Shown: positions 1 to 6,932 of the stretch, piece after piece | Layout of the letters: every line of letters starts with the position of its first letter | Numbering within the stretch: the first letter of the stretch is position 1 | Assembly: GCA_035361955.1 (NCBI GenBank) | Contig: DAOSDC010000019.1 | Coordinates: 1 to 28,253, forward strand | Reading direction: 5' to 3' | Origin: UBA6120 sp035361955 | GTDB lineage: Bacteria > Bacillota_I > Bacilli_A > RFN20 > CAG-826 | DNA: 28,253 bases | Position numbers and translations under genes: made by a program | Notes under the pieces: model-generated | The model's input: only the letters and a program-made list of their open reading frames with translations | What the model was told of the DNA's origin: nothing | Database searches by the model: none

Positions 1-974
1 AAGAGCCGATAAAAATAAGCGACGACGCCGATGACGATAATCGAGGCCACGAGGCTTGCTAGAAGGGTGTTCGACCACGACAAACCGATATTACGGCCAA
101 ATGTTAGGATGTTTTCAATTGAAGCCGAAATCGGCGCTTCAAATAAAAATTCAACGTCATAATCAAGCGATCCGGCATTAAACAGGTTCGCAAAATAATT
201 CGCCGTTTCATTGGCTTGCGCTACGGCGCTTGATGGATAAATATTTTGTTCGTTAGCGGTGCCATATTTGCTTAAATCGACAGCAGCGGTAATTTCGGTT
301 TTATTTTCTTCATCCCACCAAATTGATTTGAAATTAAATTGCAGAATGATTTTTTCAGCGATTTTTTGGTTGGTTTTGGTTTCTTCATAGGTTTCACCTT
401 CCAACCGATTGGCCCATAACAAGATATAGGCGTTAGGATCGACTTGTCCTTCTTCAGCCGGGAATTCTTCGGAGAGGCGTTCGGCTTCAGCGACGATTTG
501 ATCAATGAAATATGTCGGATTGCTTAACGGAATCACGACATGGGGATATTGTCCTTTGTAGTCGACGCGAGCCACGGAACCGTCAAACATCTCATCGCCA
601 ATCGCGCAGACATCAGTCGTCGTGCAAATCGAGAATTCGCCATCAAAATTTAAATAATTGCGAATCCGTTGATAAGCGATATCGGTATTTTCCCCCAAGG
701 TAACCCGAATTTGGTTATTGCCTTCGGTTTCGATTTCATACTTGGTAACAAGCGCGGTTTCAAGGCGATCTTCCATCGTCGAGGCGATATCAGCGACCGC
801 TCCTTCGGGAATAATCGCGTCTTCATCGTCTTTATCGGTCAGACGATAGACAATTTCCCGTCCGTTGGCAAATTCGAGATTGCCTCGCGTCGTTTGAACG
901 ACGCCCATGAAATTAAGAGCCATTCCAACGATGAGGCCGCCGGCAATGGCGAGATATGTAATCAATCGACGCAT
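1..974 (-). CDS. secDF: Protein-export protein SecDF (N-terminal part; cut by window edge)
   Basis: This is an open reading frame of 324 complete codons that runs off the left edge, so its C-terminus is not visible. It starts at an ATG (972-974) behind a strong ribosome site, GGAGGA (981-986). Residues 1-27 form a short basic start and one hydrophobic segment. A long extracytoplasmic region of about 270 residues follows, and at the left edge a second membrane segment begins, reading SLVASIIVIGVVAYFYRLF, which resembles the second helix of SecD. SecDF is a membrane partner of SecYEG that uses the ion gradient to help pull proteins out of the cell. The extracytoplasmic sequence is divergent and I recognise the family mainly from topology, the second helix and position: secDF lies downstream of ruvAB in Bacillus subtilis too. 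Whether SecD and SecF are fused cannot be seen here. Confidence 0.72.
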   Translation of the reverse strand, partial: MRRLITYLAIAGGLIVGMALNFMGVVQTTRGNLEFANGREIVYRLTDKDDEDAIIPEGAVADIASTMEDRLETALVTKYEIETEGNNQIRVTLGENTDIAYQRIRNYLNFDGEFSICTTTDVCAIGDEMFDGSVARVDYKGQYPHVVIPLSNPTYFIDQIVAEAERLSEEFPAEEGQVDPNAYILLWANRLEGETYEETKTNQKIAEKIILQFNFKSIWWDEENKTEITAAVDLSKYGTANEQNIYPSSAVAQANETANYFANLFNAGSLDYDVEFLFEAPISASIENILTFGRNIGLSWSNTLLASLVASIIVIGVVAYFYRL

Positions 975-1093
975 AGAATATCCTCCGATAAATGATACTA
1001 GTTGTTATTACAAATAAGCATTTGCCTAAATACTTTACTACTTTCGTAGTATCAATTCAATAAAAGATTATACCCCCTGCCCTGCGAATTTGC
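975..1093 (-). promoter_or_regulatory. Gap before secDF with candidate promoters and a small hairpin
   Basis: This gap lies between the ruvB stop and secDF. On the minus strand there is a consensus -10 hexamer TATAAT (1067-1072) without a good -35. There is also a second candidate, TTGAAT (1055-1060), 17 bases, TAAAGT (1032-1037). A perfect 6-bp hairpin with a GAAA loop (1036-1051, tactac-GAAA-gtagta on the minus strand) overlaps the second candidate. No U-tract follows the hairpin, so it is a poor terminator. secDF may have its own start here; which element is used is not decidable by eye. Confidence 0.35.
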
Positions 1094-2095
1094 CTAGAGC
1101 AAACTGCTTTGGTGGGTTCGTTTCAAGTGGCGATATGCTTTCTCAGTGGCGACGCGTCCTCGTGGGGTACGATTAATCATCCCGATTTGGAGCAAATAGG
1201 GTTCATAAACGTCTTCAAGATTCATGATTTCTTCACCGATGGCAGCAGCTAGGGCTTCTAAACCGACTGGTCCGCCTTGGAAGCGATCAATAATGCCAAG
1301 CAGGTAACGGATATCGACGTCGTCAAGCCCTAAATGATCGACTTTCAGTGCTTCAAGCGCCCCATTTGCTTCCGTTAAATCAATCATATCGCGGCTATGG
1401 AAATGGGCAAAATCCCGCACGCGTTTGAATAAGCGGTTAGCAATGCGCGGGGTCCCTCTTGAGCGGGTAGCAAGCATCGACAAAGCCGCCTCGTCAATCG
1501 GCGTTTTCAAAACACGAGAAGTGCGCTTGATAATATCTTTAATTTCTTGTTCCGAATAATAGCCAATTTTTTCGGTAATGCCAAACCTCGAACGTAGCGG
1601 ACTCGACAAATCACCCGCCCGCGTCGTCGCTCCCACGAGTGTAAATGGCGGCAGTGTCAAATTCAGCGCTTTGGCTTCGCCATCACGTCCAACTAGTATC
1701 GAAATTTTAAAATCTTCCATCGCCCCGTATAAAACTTCTTCGACGACACGGGGAAGTCGATGTATTTCGTCGATAAAAAGCACGTCACCTGGTTCAAGCG
1801 TTGTCAATATGGCGGCCAGGTCGCCAGCGCGCTCGATTGTGGGTCCGTTGACAGTACGAATCGAAGCATTCATTTCGTTAGCCAAAACATAAGCCAAAGT
1901 TGTTTTTCCTAGTCCAGGCGGCCCGTATAACAGCACATGGTCAAGTGCTTCTTCGCGATGTTTGGCCGCGCCGATAAACACTTCCAAATTCCGTTTTAAA
2001 TCGGCTTGTCCGACATATTCGGCAAGCGTTTGCGGACGGAGCGTAACCTCGGTTTCATCTTCGATATGCCGTTTGGCATCAAGTAATCGTGTCAT
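1094..2095 (-). CDS. ruvB: Holliday junction branch-migration helicase subunit RuvB
   Basis: This 333-residue protein has the usual RuvB length. It is the AAA+ motor that, as a hexamer on each side of the RuvA-bound Holliday junction, pumps DNA during recombinational repair. The Walker A motif GPPGLGKT is at about residues 58-65, the Walker B FIDEIHRL at 107-114, and sensor 1 plus the arginine-finger stretch GATTRAG...SPLRSRFG at about 155-172. The C-terminal winged-helix part ends GRVATEKAYRHL. The start ATG overlaps the ruvA stop as ATGA, and no strong ribosome site of its own is visible. This suggests translational coupling, which fits two subunits of one machine. Confidence 0.98.
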   Translation of the reverse strand: MTRLLDAKRHIEDETEVTLRPQTLAEYVGQADLKRNLEVFIGAAKHREEALDHVLLYGPPGLGKTTLAYVLANEMNASIRTVNGPTIERAGDLAAILTTLEPGDVLFIDEIHRLPRVVEEVLYGAMEDFKISILVGRDGEAKALNLTLPPFTLVGATTRAGDLSSPLRSRFGITEKIGYYSEQEIKDIIKRTSRVLKTPIDEAALSMLATRSRGTPRIANRLFKRVRDFAHFHSRDMIDLTEANGALEALKVDHLGLDDVDIRYLLGIIDRFQGGPVGLEALAAAIGEEIMNLEDVYEPYLLQIGMINRTPRGRVATEKAYRHLKRTHQSSLL

Positions 2096-2652
2096 TTCGT
2101 TTTTCTCAGTTTCGTCAAAGCTTCTTTTAAAATATCTTCACTTTGACCGTTGACGATATTGATGGTGCTCAGCACCTTATCGATTTCTCCAACACGGAAT
2201 CCAAGTTGCTTTAAAGCATCGCGTACTTCCTCGTATTGACGCGGATTCCCCTTATCGCCACCAGTAAGTTGACCTTTTAGGTCAAGAATTATTTGAGCGG
2301 CGGCCTTAGCTCCGATGCCCGGGAGTTTTTTCAGGAAAGTAATGTTGTTAGCGCTGATGGCGGTTACCAGTTCTTCTCCCGTCGTGCTCGACATCGCGCC
2401 CAGCGCTGTTTTCGGTCCGATACCTTTAACGGTAATTAACTTTAAGAAGATATCGCGGTCGATCGCATAGCGAAAACCGCATAAATATATTTCGTCTTCA
2501 CGTACGACTTGATGCGTAAAAATGGATACCGTTTCGCCGACTTCAAAATATTCGGGTCGGGCGACATAAACGAAATAGGCAAGCGCTCCAGTATCGATAA
2601 TGACAGCGTTAGGTTGCAGTTCGAGAATCGTTCCTTTTAGTCGGTAAATCAT
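2092..2652 (-). CDS. ruvA: Holliday junction DNA helicase subunit RuvA
   Basis: This 186-residue protein is the junction-binding partner of RuvB. The N-terminal OB-fold (about 1-62) is followed by two helix-hairpin-helix motifs, VKGIGPKTA (about 75-83) and LPGIGAKAA (about 110-118). A flexible linker near 130-140 leads to the C-terminal RuvB-contacting domain (about 141-186, EVRDALKQLGF). It is slightly shorter than the usual 190-205 residues. The ribosome site AGGAG sits 7-8 bases before the ATG and overlaps the TAG stop of the small upstream gene at 2662-2757. It ends overlapping ruvB by 4 bases. I saw no promoter between it and nadE, so it is probably the tail of the glycosyltransferase-obgE-nadE transcript. 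Confidence 0.97.
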   Translation of the reverse strand: MIYRLKGTILELQPNAVIIDTGALAYFVYVARPEYFEVGETVSIFTHQVVREDEIYLCGFRYAIDRDIFLKLITVKGIGPKTALGAMSSTTGEELVTAISANNITFLKKLPGIGAKAAAQIILDLKGQLTGGDKGNPRQYEEVRDALKQLGFRVGEIDKVLSTINIVNGQSEDILKEALTKLRKTK

Positions 2653-2661
2653 GATGCACTC

Positions 2662-2757
2662 CTAATTAGTTAATATGAAGATGATGGCGACAATCAGCAA
2701 GGCGATGGCACTTCCGAGCGCAATCATGCTAATAGCGAGGCGATGGTCTTGTTTCAT
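2662..2757 (-). CDS. Small single-span membrane peptide (31 aa), unknown function
   Basis: This 31-codon reading frame fills the gap between nadE and ruvA. Its ATG overlaps the nadE stop codon (ATGA, 2754-2757). Its TAG stop (2662-2664) lies inside the ruvA ribosome site. The peptide has a short polar, basic N-terminus (MKQDHR), then about 22 hydrophobic residues that would make one transmembrane helix, ending in Leu-Thr-Asn. I do not recognise a family. The tight fit between stop, start and ribosome site on both sides argues for a real translated gene rather than chance. A possible role is to carry ribosomes from nadE into ruvA, or to act as a small membrane protein. No direct evidence of function is visible. 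Confidence 0.6.
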   Translation of the reverse strand: MKQDHRLAISMIALGSAIALLIVAIIFILTN

Positions 2758-3500
2758 GAGCGGATAAATGGGGTGGGACGGGGAATCGGATCGCGCTTGT
2801 GAGCGGACATAGTGTGCAGGCGTTTGATTCGTTCGACCACATCGTTAGCGACTTTCTTTCCTAAAAGGAAAGCATCCAAATCGGCGTATTTGACGCCCAT
2901 TTCACCTTCATCGGTTTGCCCGGGGAACAATCCAGCGCTTGGGGGGCGGTCAATTACTTGATGTGGGACGCCAAGTAGTCGCGCGGCTTCATATACTTCA
3001 CCTTTTGTCAGTTCGATGATTGGTAGTAAATCAACGGCTCCATCGCCGTATTTTGTGAAATAACCGGTATAAGATTCGTCCCAGTTGTCGGTTCCGAGCA
3101 CTAACGACCGACGAGCTTGGGCAAAAGCGTAGAGCGTAACCATGCGCAATCTTACTTTAAGATTGTGACGCGCCAAGTCATCAAGGGGAGCACCTGAAGC
3201 TTCAGCCGTTGCTTCCAAATCCTTTAATAACACATGGTAGCTCGGCGTTAAATCGACGACTTGATAGGGGATATCGAAATGGTTGGCGACTGCGGTTGCA
3301 TCATGAAGATCGTCTTCATGGCTGTCGCAAGGCATAATAAGCGTTAAAAGCTTGCCTGGAACCGCCTTCGCGCACAGAGCCGCCACAAGCGCCGAGTCAA
3401 TGCCGCCACTTAGTCCAAGAACATAACCTTTAAGATTTGTTTGGGTTAACTTATCGGCGATAAATTGTTTAATAATATCTAAATATTGTTCTAATTTCAT
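2754..3500 (-). CDS. nadE: NH3-dependent NAD+ synthetase
   Basis: This 248-residue protein is the stand-alone synthetase that converts nicotinate adenine dinucleotide, ATP and ammonia to NAD+ in the cytosol. The PP-loop SGGIDSA is at residues 31-37. The substrate region GTDNWDESYTGYFTKYGDG covers about 136-154, and PPSAGLFPGQTDEGEMG covers about 187-203. There is no glutaminase (nitrilase) domain, so free ammonia is the expected nitrogen donor. It follows obgE closely: the obgE TAG stop overlaps the ribosome site AGGAG, 9 bases before the nadE ATG. It is followed by a small membrane-peptide gene that starts on its stop codon. No other NAD-pathway gene is nearby. Confidence 0.95.
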   Translation of the reverse strand: MKLEQYLDIIKQFIADKLTQTNLKGYVLGLSGGIDSALVAALCAKAVPGKLLTLIMPCDSHEDDLHDATAVANHFDIPYQVVDLTPSYHVLLKDLEATAEASGAPLDDLARHNLKVRLRMVTLYAFAQARRSLVLGTDNWDESYTGYFTKYGDGAVDLLPIIELTKGEVYEAARLLGVPHQVIDRPPSAGLFPGQTDEGEMGVKYADLDAFLLGKKVANDVVERIKRLHTMSAHKRDPIPRPTPFIRS

Positions 3501-3512
3501 ACTAAATAACTC

Positions 3513-4781
3513 CTAGGAGTAGTAATCGAATTCAAAATCTTCAAGTTTGACGGTATCGCCATCTTTGGCGTTTAACTCCCGAAGACGTTCTTCAACTCGT
3601 ATTTTTCTAAGATACGCAAGCAGTTTCAGTAAACCCTCATCAGTCGAAATATTGATGAGTCGATACGTTCTGATGACGCGTTCGCCAATAATTCTAAACG
3701 TATGTTCATTTTCTTTGACGATGTCGAATAATGTTTCTTCTTGTTTCGCTTTATAGATTTTGACTTTGTCTTTGCCGATATCAAGGGGCAAAGCCGGAGT
3801 CGTGTCTAGTAACCGGACACACTCATACATCAATTCATTAATGCCTTCATGTGTCAGGGCCGAGATGGGATAAATCTTCGTGCCACGAACACCCTTGCGG
3901 AGTGCTTTTAATTTAAGTTCGGCTCCCGGTTCATCCATTTTTGAAGCGGCGATGACCGCCGGGCGTTTAGTTAAACCTGATTGATATGATTTCAGTTCGT
4001 TTTTAATCGTTTTGTAATCAACAATCGGATCGCGGGTTGTGCTCATGTCGATCACATGGACAATGACGCGGCATCGTTCAAGGTGTCGTAGGAATTGAAG
4101 TCCGAGTCCTTTGCCTAAATGGGCTCCCTCGATTAAACCGGGTAAATCGGCGACGACAAATGGTTCGGCACTCGGTAAATTGACGACGCCGAGATTAGGA
4201 TAAATCGTCGTGAATTCGTAATCGGCAATTTCGGGTTCGGCGTTACTAATCACGCTTAAAAGCGTGCTTTTGCCCACGCTTGGTAGACCGACGAGTCCGA
4301 CATCGGCGAGTAGTTTCAATTCAAGGATGAGGCGTTTATTTTCGCCTGGCAAACCATTTTCAGCGACGCGAGGCGCGCGATTAACGGAACTTTTGAAACA
4401 GGCATTACCACGGCCTCCACGGCCGCCTTTCGCAATGACAAACTGCTGACCTTCACTCGATAAATCAACAATGATGGCGCGACTTTCTTCTTCATAAACG
4501 ACCGTGCCCACAGGAACTTTCACCGTGACGTCTTTGGCACTGCGACCATACTGGTTTTTGGTCATCCCTTTTTGACCGTCTTCAGCGCGAATCACTTTGC
4601 TGTAGCGGAAATTGACGAGCGTGGTCACTTCTTTCGAGGCTTCGAAAATAATGGAGCCACCTCTACCGCCGTTACCGCCACTGGGGCCGCCTCTGGCAAT
4701 ATATTTCTCGGTATGGAAGGCAATCATGCCGTCGCCCCCTTTGCCGGAGCGAACTTCGATTTTGACGCGGTCGATAAACAT
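3513..4781 (-). CDS. obgE: GTPase Obg (ribosome large-subunit assembly)
   Basis: This 422-residue protein has the typical length of Firmicute Obg with all three domains. The glycine-rich Obg fold spans about 1-158 (for example GGPSGGNGGRGGS). The GTPase domain follows, with G1 GLPSVGKS at 165-172 and G3 DLPGL at 212-216. G4 reads SKMD at 280-283 instead of the textbook NKxD. The C-terminal OCT domain covers about 345-422. Obg binds the late 50S particle and links ribosome assembly to nucleotide levels. In many Bacillota obg follows rplU-prp-rpmA directly; here a glycosyltransferase gene lies between. The start ATG is one base past the glycosyltransferase stop, so the two genes are almost certainly co-transcribed. 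Confidence 0.97.
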   Translation of the reverse strand: MFIDRVKIEVRSGKGGDGMIAFHTEKYIARGGPSGGNGGRGGSIIFEASKEVTTLVNFRYSKVIRAEDGQKGMTKNQYGRSAKDVTVKVPVGTVVYEEESRAIIVDLSSEGQQFVIAKGGRGGRGNACFKSSVNRAPRVAENGLPGENKRLILELKLLADVGLVGLPSVGKSTLLSVISNAEPEIADYEFTTIYPNLGVVNLPSAEPFVVADLPGLIEGAHLGKGLGLQFLRHLERCRVIVHVIDMSTTRDPIVDYKTIKNELKSYQSGLTKRPAVIAASKMDEPGAELKLKALRKGVRGTKIYPISALTHEGINELMYECVRLLDTTPALPLDIGKDKVKIYKAKQEETLFDIVKENEHTFRIIGERVIRTYRLINISTDEGLLKLLAYLRKIRVEERLRELNAKDGDTVKLEDFEFDYYS

Positions 4782-4782
4782 A

Positions 4783-5745
4783 CTACTTACTGCCCTTAAT
4801 CACTTCATCGATCACAAAGAAAGGACGATTTTGCGTTTCGATGAACACCCGGGCAAGATACAAAGCCATGACCGACAGGAAAAACATTGTAAACAGGAAT
4901 AATAAGGCAACGATATTAATCGTCAACCAAGCCAAATGGGCGACATCAGCCAGGGGCGTCATCACGCCCGTAATACCCAAAATGAATAGTAGTAGTTGGG
5001 CAATAACCGACATACCGAATATGACACTGAACATGACCGTAAACTTCAGTGGCCAGTTAAGTGGTGTCGAGGTGCTTGAGGCAATCGCATCGCCGGCAAG
5101 CTTAAACATTGATTTGTAATTGTAATGGCTTTCGCCACCGGCCCGTTTTGGCCGTTTAAACAATACTTCGGTCGTTTTATATCCGACGTAGGGGACCTCG
5201 ATTCTGAAAACGCGGTTCTTTTCGCTTAAGCGATTGACTTCATCGGCAACACGACGCGAGATGAGTCGGAAATGGCCGACGTTGTTTGGAATTTTAACTT
5301 TCCCGGATATCTTTCCTATGATCGCGTAAAAATATTTGGCGGTCGTCCGTTTCATAAAACTATCGTCTTCGCGACTGGCCCGTTTGGCATTGACGACTTC
5401 GAAACCTTCTTCGAATTTCTTCAATAATTCGCTAATTAGATCAGGTGGATCTTGCAAGTCGGCATCCATGGGAATAATCGCTTCGCCAGTGGCGACTTTT
5501 AATCCGGCGGCAACCGCTGGTTCATGGCCAAAATTACGCGAAAGATTGACAATGACGAGATTCTCTTGGTGCCGCTGCTGTTTTTTGAGTAGTTCTAAAG
5601 TGTTGTCTTTGGAACCATCGTTAACGACGACGATTTCGAAGCGATAGTCTTTAATGGCCGATAGTACTTCGTTGATTTTCTTAAAAAAGATATCCACGAC
5701 CGGACTTTCGTTATACATCGGCACGACGATTGATATTAATTTCAT
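4783..5745 (-). CDS. Family 2 glycosyltransferase, polyprenyl-phosphate type (GtrB/DPM-like)
   Basis: This 320-residue protein is a GT2 enzyme of the type that moves a sugar from a nucleotide donor to a polyprenyl phosphate at the inner membrane face. The N-terminal catalytic domain begins SIVVPMYNES and carries the metal-binding DADLQDPP at 94-101. Two transmembrane helices follow (about 232-257 and 270-298), then the family-typical tail ETQNRPFFVIDE. I chose the ATG at 5745 because AAGGA lies 7 bases upstream; the frame extends 18 codons further, but that extension lacks a ribosome site and reaches into the rpmA terminator. The sugar and acceptor cannot be told. Its position between rpmA and obgE, where Bacillus has spo0B, is unusual. 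Confidence 0.85.
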   Translation of the reverse strand: MKLISIVVPMYNESPVVDIFFKKINEVLSAIKDYRFEIVVVNDGSKDNTLELLKKQQRHQENLVIVNLSRNFGHEPAVAAGLKVATGEAIIPMDADLQDPPDLISELLKKFEEGFEVVNAKRASREDDSFMKRTTAKYFYAIIGKISGKVKIPNNVGHFRLISRRVADEVNRLSEKNRVFRIEVPYVGYKTTEVLFKRPKRAGGESHYNYKSMFKLAGDAIASSTSTPLNWPLKFTVMFSVIFGMSVIAQLLLFILGITGVMTPLADVAHLAWLTINIVALLFLFTMFFLSVMALYLARVFIETQNRPFFVIDEVIKGSK

Positions 5746-5754
5746 ATATATATC

Positions 5755-5768
5755 CTTACTTAAGTAAG
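5755..5768. repeat. Perfect 14-bp palindrome over the glycosyltransferase ribosome site
   Basis: CTTACTTAAGTAAG is a perfect palindrome. On the minus strand its last bases run into the AAGGA ribosome site of the glycosyltransferase gene. A small hairpin here could mask the ribosome site, or the DNA palindrome could be a repressor site. A -10-like TATACT lies directly upstream on the minus strand (about 5767-5772). No -35 is convincing. Confidence 0.45.
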
Positions 5769-5783
5769 TATAACAAAATAGGT

Positions 5784-5810
5784 AAAAAAAAGACCACATT
5801 TTGTGGTCTT
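5784..5810 (-). terminator. Intrinsic terminator of the rplU-prp-rpmA operon
   Basis: On the minus strand a 9-bp perfect stem (AAGACCACA with TGTGGTCTT, loop of 3 bases, 5790-5810) is followed directly by a run of eight T that begins in the stem. It lies 5 bases after the rpmA stop. It separates the ribosomal-protein operon from the glycosyltransferase-obgE group, which must therefore use read-through or its own promoter. Confidence 0.92.
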
Positions 5811-5815
5811 GTTAA

Positions 5816-6109
5816 CTATTCGGCTGTCTGTTCGAGGACATGGACGCGTTTGCGATCCTTGCCCCAACGTTCGAATTTCACGACGCCGGATTTCGTGGCG
5901 AAGATCGTGTCATCGCCTCCCCGTAGCGTGTTGGTTCCGGGATAGACCTTGGTACCCCGTTGCCGGTAGATAATCGATCCGGCGTGGCAATATTGGCCAT
6001 CAGCCAATTTGGCGCCCAAACGCTTCGAGGCTGAGTCACGGCCGTTACGCGTGGAACCGACACCTTTTTTCGATGCGAATTGTTGGATATTCAGTTTAAA
6101 CATCATCAT
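5816..6109 (-). CDS. rpmA: Large-subunit ribosomal protein L27 (bL27) with cleavable N-terminal extension
   Basis: This 97-residue L27 has the Bacillota-type N-terminal extension. The first residues read MMMFKLNIQQFA and are followed by SKKGVGSTRNGRDS, so Prp is expected to cut after Ala12 and expose the mature N-terminus that reaches the peptidyl-transferase centre. The usual extension ends QFFA; here it ends QQFA. Three ATGs stand in a row (6109, 6106, 6103). The first is best placed relative to AAAGGA. The gene overlaps the 3' end of prp by 14 bases, in a different frame, so the L27 extension and the Prp C-terminus (a run of His and Asp) are encoded by the same DNA. A strong terminator follows. 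Confidence 0.97.
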   Translation of the reverse strand: MMMFKLNIQQFASKKGVGSTRNGRDSASKRLGAKLADGQYCHAGSIIYRQRGTKVYPGTNTLRGGDDTIFATKSGVVKFERWGKDRKRVHVLEQTAE

Positions 6110-6422
6110 GATGGTGACTTCCTTTCGTGGTTATTTTGATGCTCTTTGGATGGGCTTCGGCAATTGTTTCCAGTTGTCGTTTCATCGTATAGAGCACAGT
6201 TTTATCATGGTCGGATGGTTCGATATTCGAAGTCATTTCCAGTAGTCCTTCTTCATTTGTGATACGGAAGTCGGTTGGTCGCTTCAAAGCGTTGAGGGCT
6301 CCGATGGCGACGCTACTGACGCCGGCGCACACCAGATCGTGACCATGAGGGCTGCTATTAGCGTGCCCGCTGATGCGGATGTGCATTGCCTCGGCTGATA
6401 TTTCGAATAAGGCTTTAATCAT
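6096..6422 (-). CDS. prp: Ribosomal-processing cysteine protease Prp
   Basis: This 108-residue protein is the cysteine protease that removes the N-terminal extension of L27 in Bacillota lacking the short form. The catalytic dyad is visible as His20 in ISGHANS and Cys32 in HDLVCAGVSS. It lies between rplU and rpmA, the usual place. The rplU stop and prp start overlap as TAATG. The 3' end overlaps rpmA by 14 bases. This pairing of protease and substrate within one transcript fits its known role. The C-terminus, SHHHDDV, is probably shaped by the rpmA start region it overlaps. Confidence 0.95.
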   Translation of the reverse strand: MIKALFEISAEAMHIRISGHANSSPHGHDLVCAGVSSVAIGALNALKRPTDFRITNEEGLLEMTSNIEPSDHDKTVLYTMKRQLETIAEAHPKSIKITTKGSHHHDDV

Positions 6423-6733
6423 TATTTGCGGTTGATGGCTTCGATGACGAGCGAAGTATACGGTTGACGATGGCCGATCGTTTTGCGGACGTTGTGCTTC
6501 GCTTTGTATTTGAATACTTTAAGCTTGCGTGATAGTCCTTGCTTTTCGACCTTGGCGATAACCGTCGCTCCTTTGACAAGCGGCGTTCCGAACGTCACCT
6601 TGTCGTCGGCAACGAGTAGCACCTTGTCAAACGTGTATGTCGCGCCAGCTTCCACGTCGAGTTTTTCAACGTAGATTTTTTGACCGACTTCGACCTTGAC
6701 TTGCTTACCACCGGTTTCGATAATTGCGTACAT
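6422..6733 (-). CDS. rplU: Large-subunit ribosomal protein L21 (bL21)
   Basis: This 103-residue protein has standard L21 length and begins MYAIIETGGKQ, the family hallmark. The C-terminal rRNA-binding part KYKAKHNVRKTIGHRQPYT is also typical. L21 binds 23S rRNA domain I in the large subunit. A strong ribosome site, AGGAGGT, lies 6 bases before the ATG. It is the first gene of rplU-prp-rpmA, with a good promoter about 105 bases upstream of the start and a terminator after rpmA. Confidence 0.98.
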   Translation of the reverse strand: MYAIIETGGKQVKVEVGQKIYVEKLDVEAGATYTFDKVLLVADDKVTFGTPLVKGATVIAKVEKQGLSRKLKVFKYKAKHNVRKTIGHRQPYTSLVIEAINRK

Positions 6734-6838
6734 GTGGCACCTCCTATTGATTATTTCACTTATGACTCGCTCGGTAGGTCAATCAATTGATTAGTTAGGT
6801 ACCTAAGTAGAGGCGGTTGCAGCTAGTGAGGCGACAAC
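6734..6838 (-). ncRNA. 5' leader of rplU, candidate L21 leader
   Basis: The expected transcript start near 6838 leaves about 105 untranslated bases before rplU. An L21 leader that allows feedback by the protein is known for Bacillota. This leader holds a perfect 12-bp palindrome, TTAGGTACCTAA (6795-6806). It also has a 7-base repeat pair, ATTGATT and AATCAAT, the second copy just before the ribosome site, which could fold and hold it. I cannot match the family consensus by eye; the call rests mainly on position. Confidence 0.45.
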
Positions 6839-6844
6839 GCAAGT

Positions 6845-6873
6845 AATATAACATATGTTATATGGCTAGTCAA
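6845..6873 (-). promoter_or_regulatory. Promoter of rplU-prp-rpmA with embedded 18-bp palindrome
   Basis: On the minus strand TTGACT (6868-6873) is separated by exactly 17 bases from TATATT (6845-6850), with TG placed as an extended -10. A perfect 18-bp palindrome, ATATAACATATGTTATAT (6846-6863), fills most of the spacer and the -10. It may be an operator, or only an AT-rich coincidence. Confidence 0.8.
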
Positions 6874-6911
6874 TCGAATTTGACTGTGGCATCTATATAC
6901 AACAGCGCATG

Positions 6912-6932
6912 AAAAATAAAAACATAGTTTTT
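6912..6932 (-). terminator. Weak candidate terminator of radC
   Basis: On the minus strand AAAAAC-TAT-GTTTTT (6918-6932) is followed by ATTTTTC. The stem has only 6 bp, mostly A-T, and overlaps the radC stop codon. It is plausible as a weak terminator between radC and the rplU promoter. Confidence 0.35.

Noticed and set aside
1036..1051. Hairpin with GAAA loop as terminator of ruvB
   Set aside because: No T-run follows it on the minus strand; kept only as an element of the secDF upstream region.
3508..3517. 10-bp palindrome ctcctaggag at the obgE-nadE junction
   Set aside because: It is explained by the obgE stop and the nadE ribosome site; too short to claim more.
5746..5799. Longer glycosyltransferase start at 5799
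   Set aside because: The added 18 residues are encoded by the rpmA terminator and spacer and lack a ribosome site.
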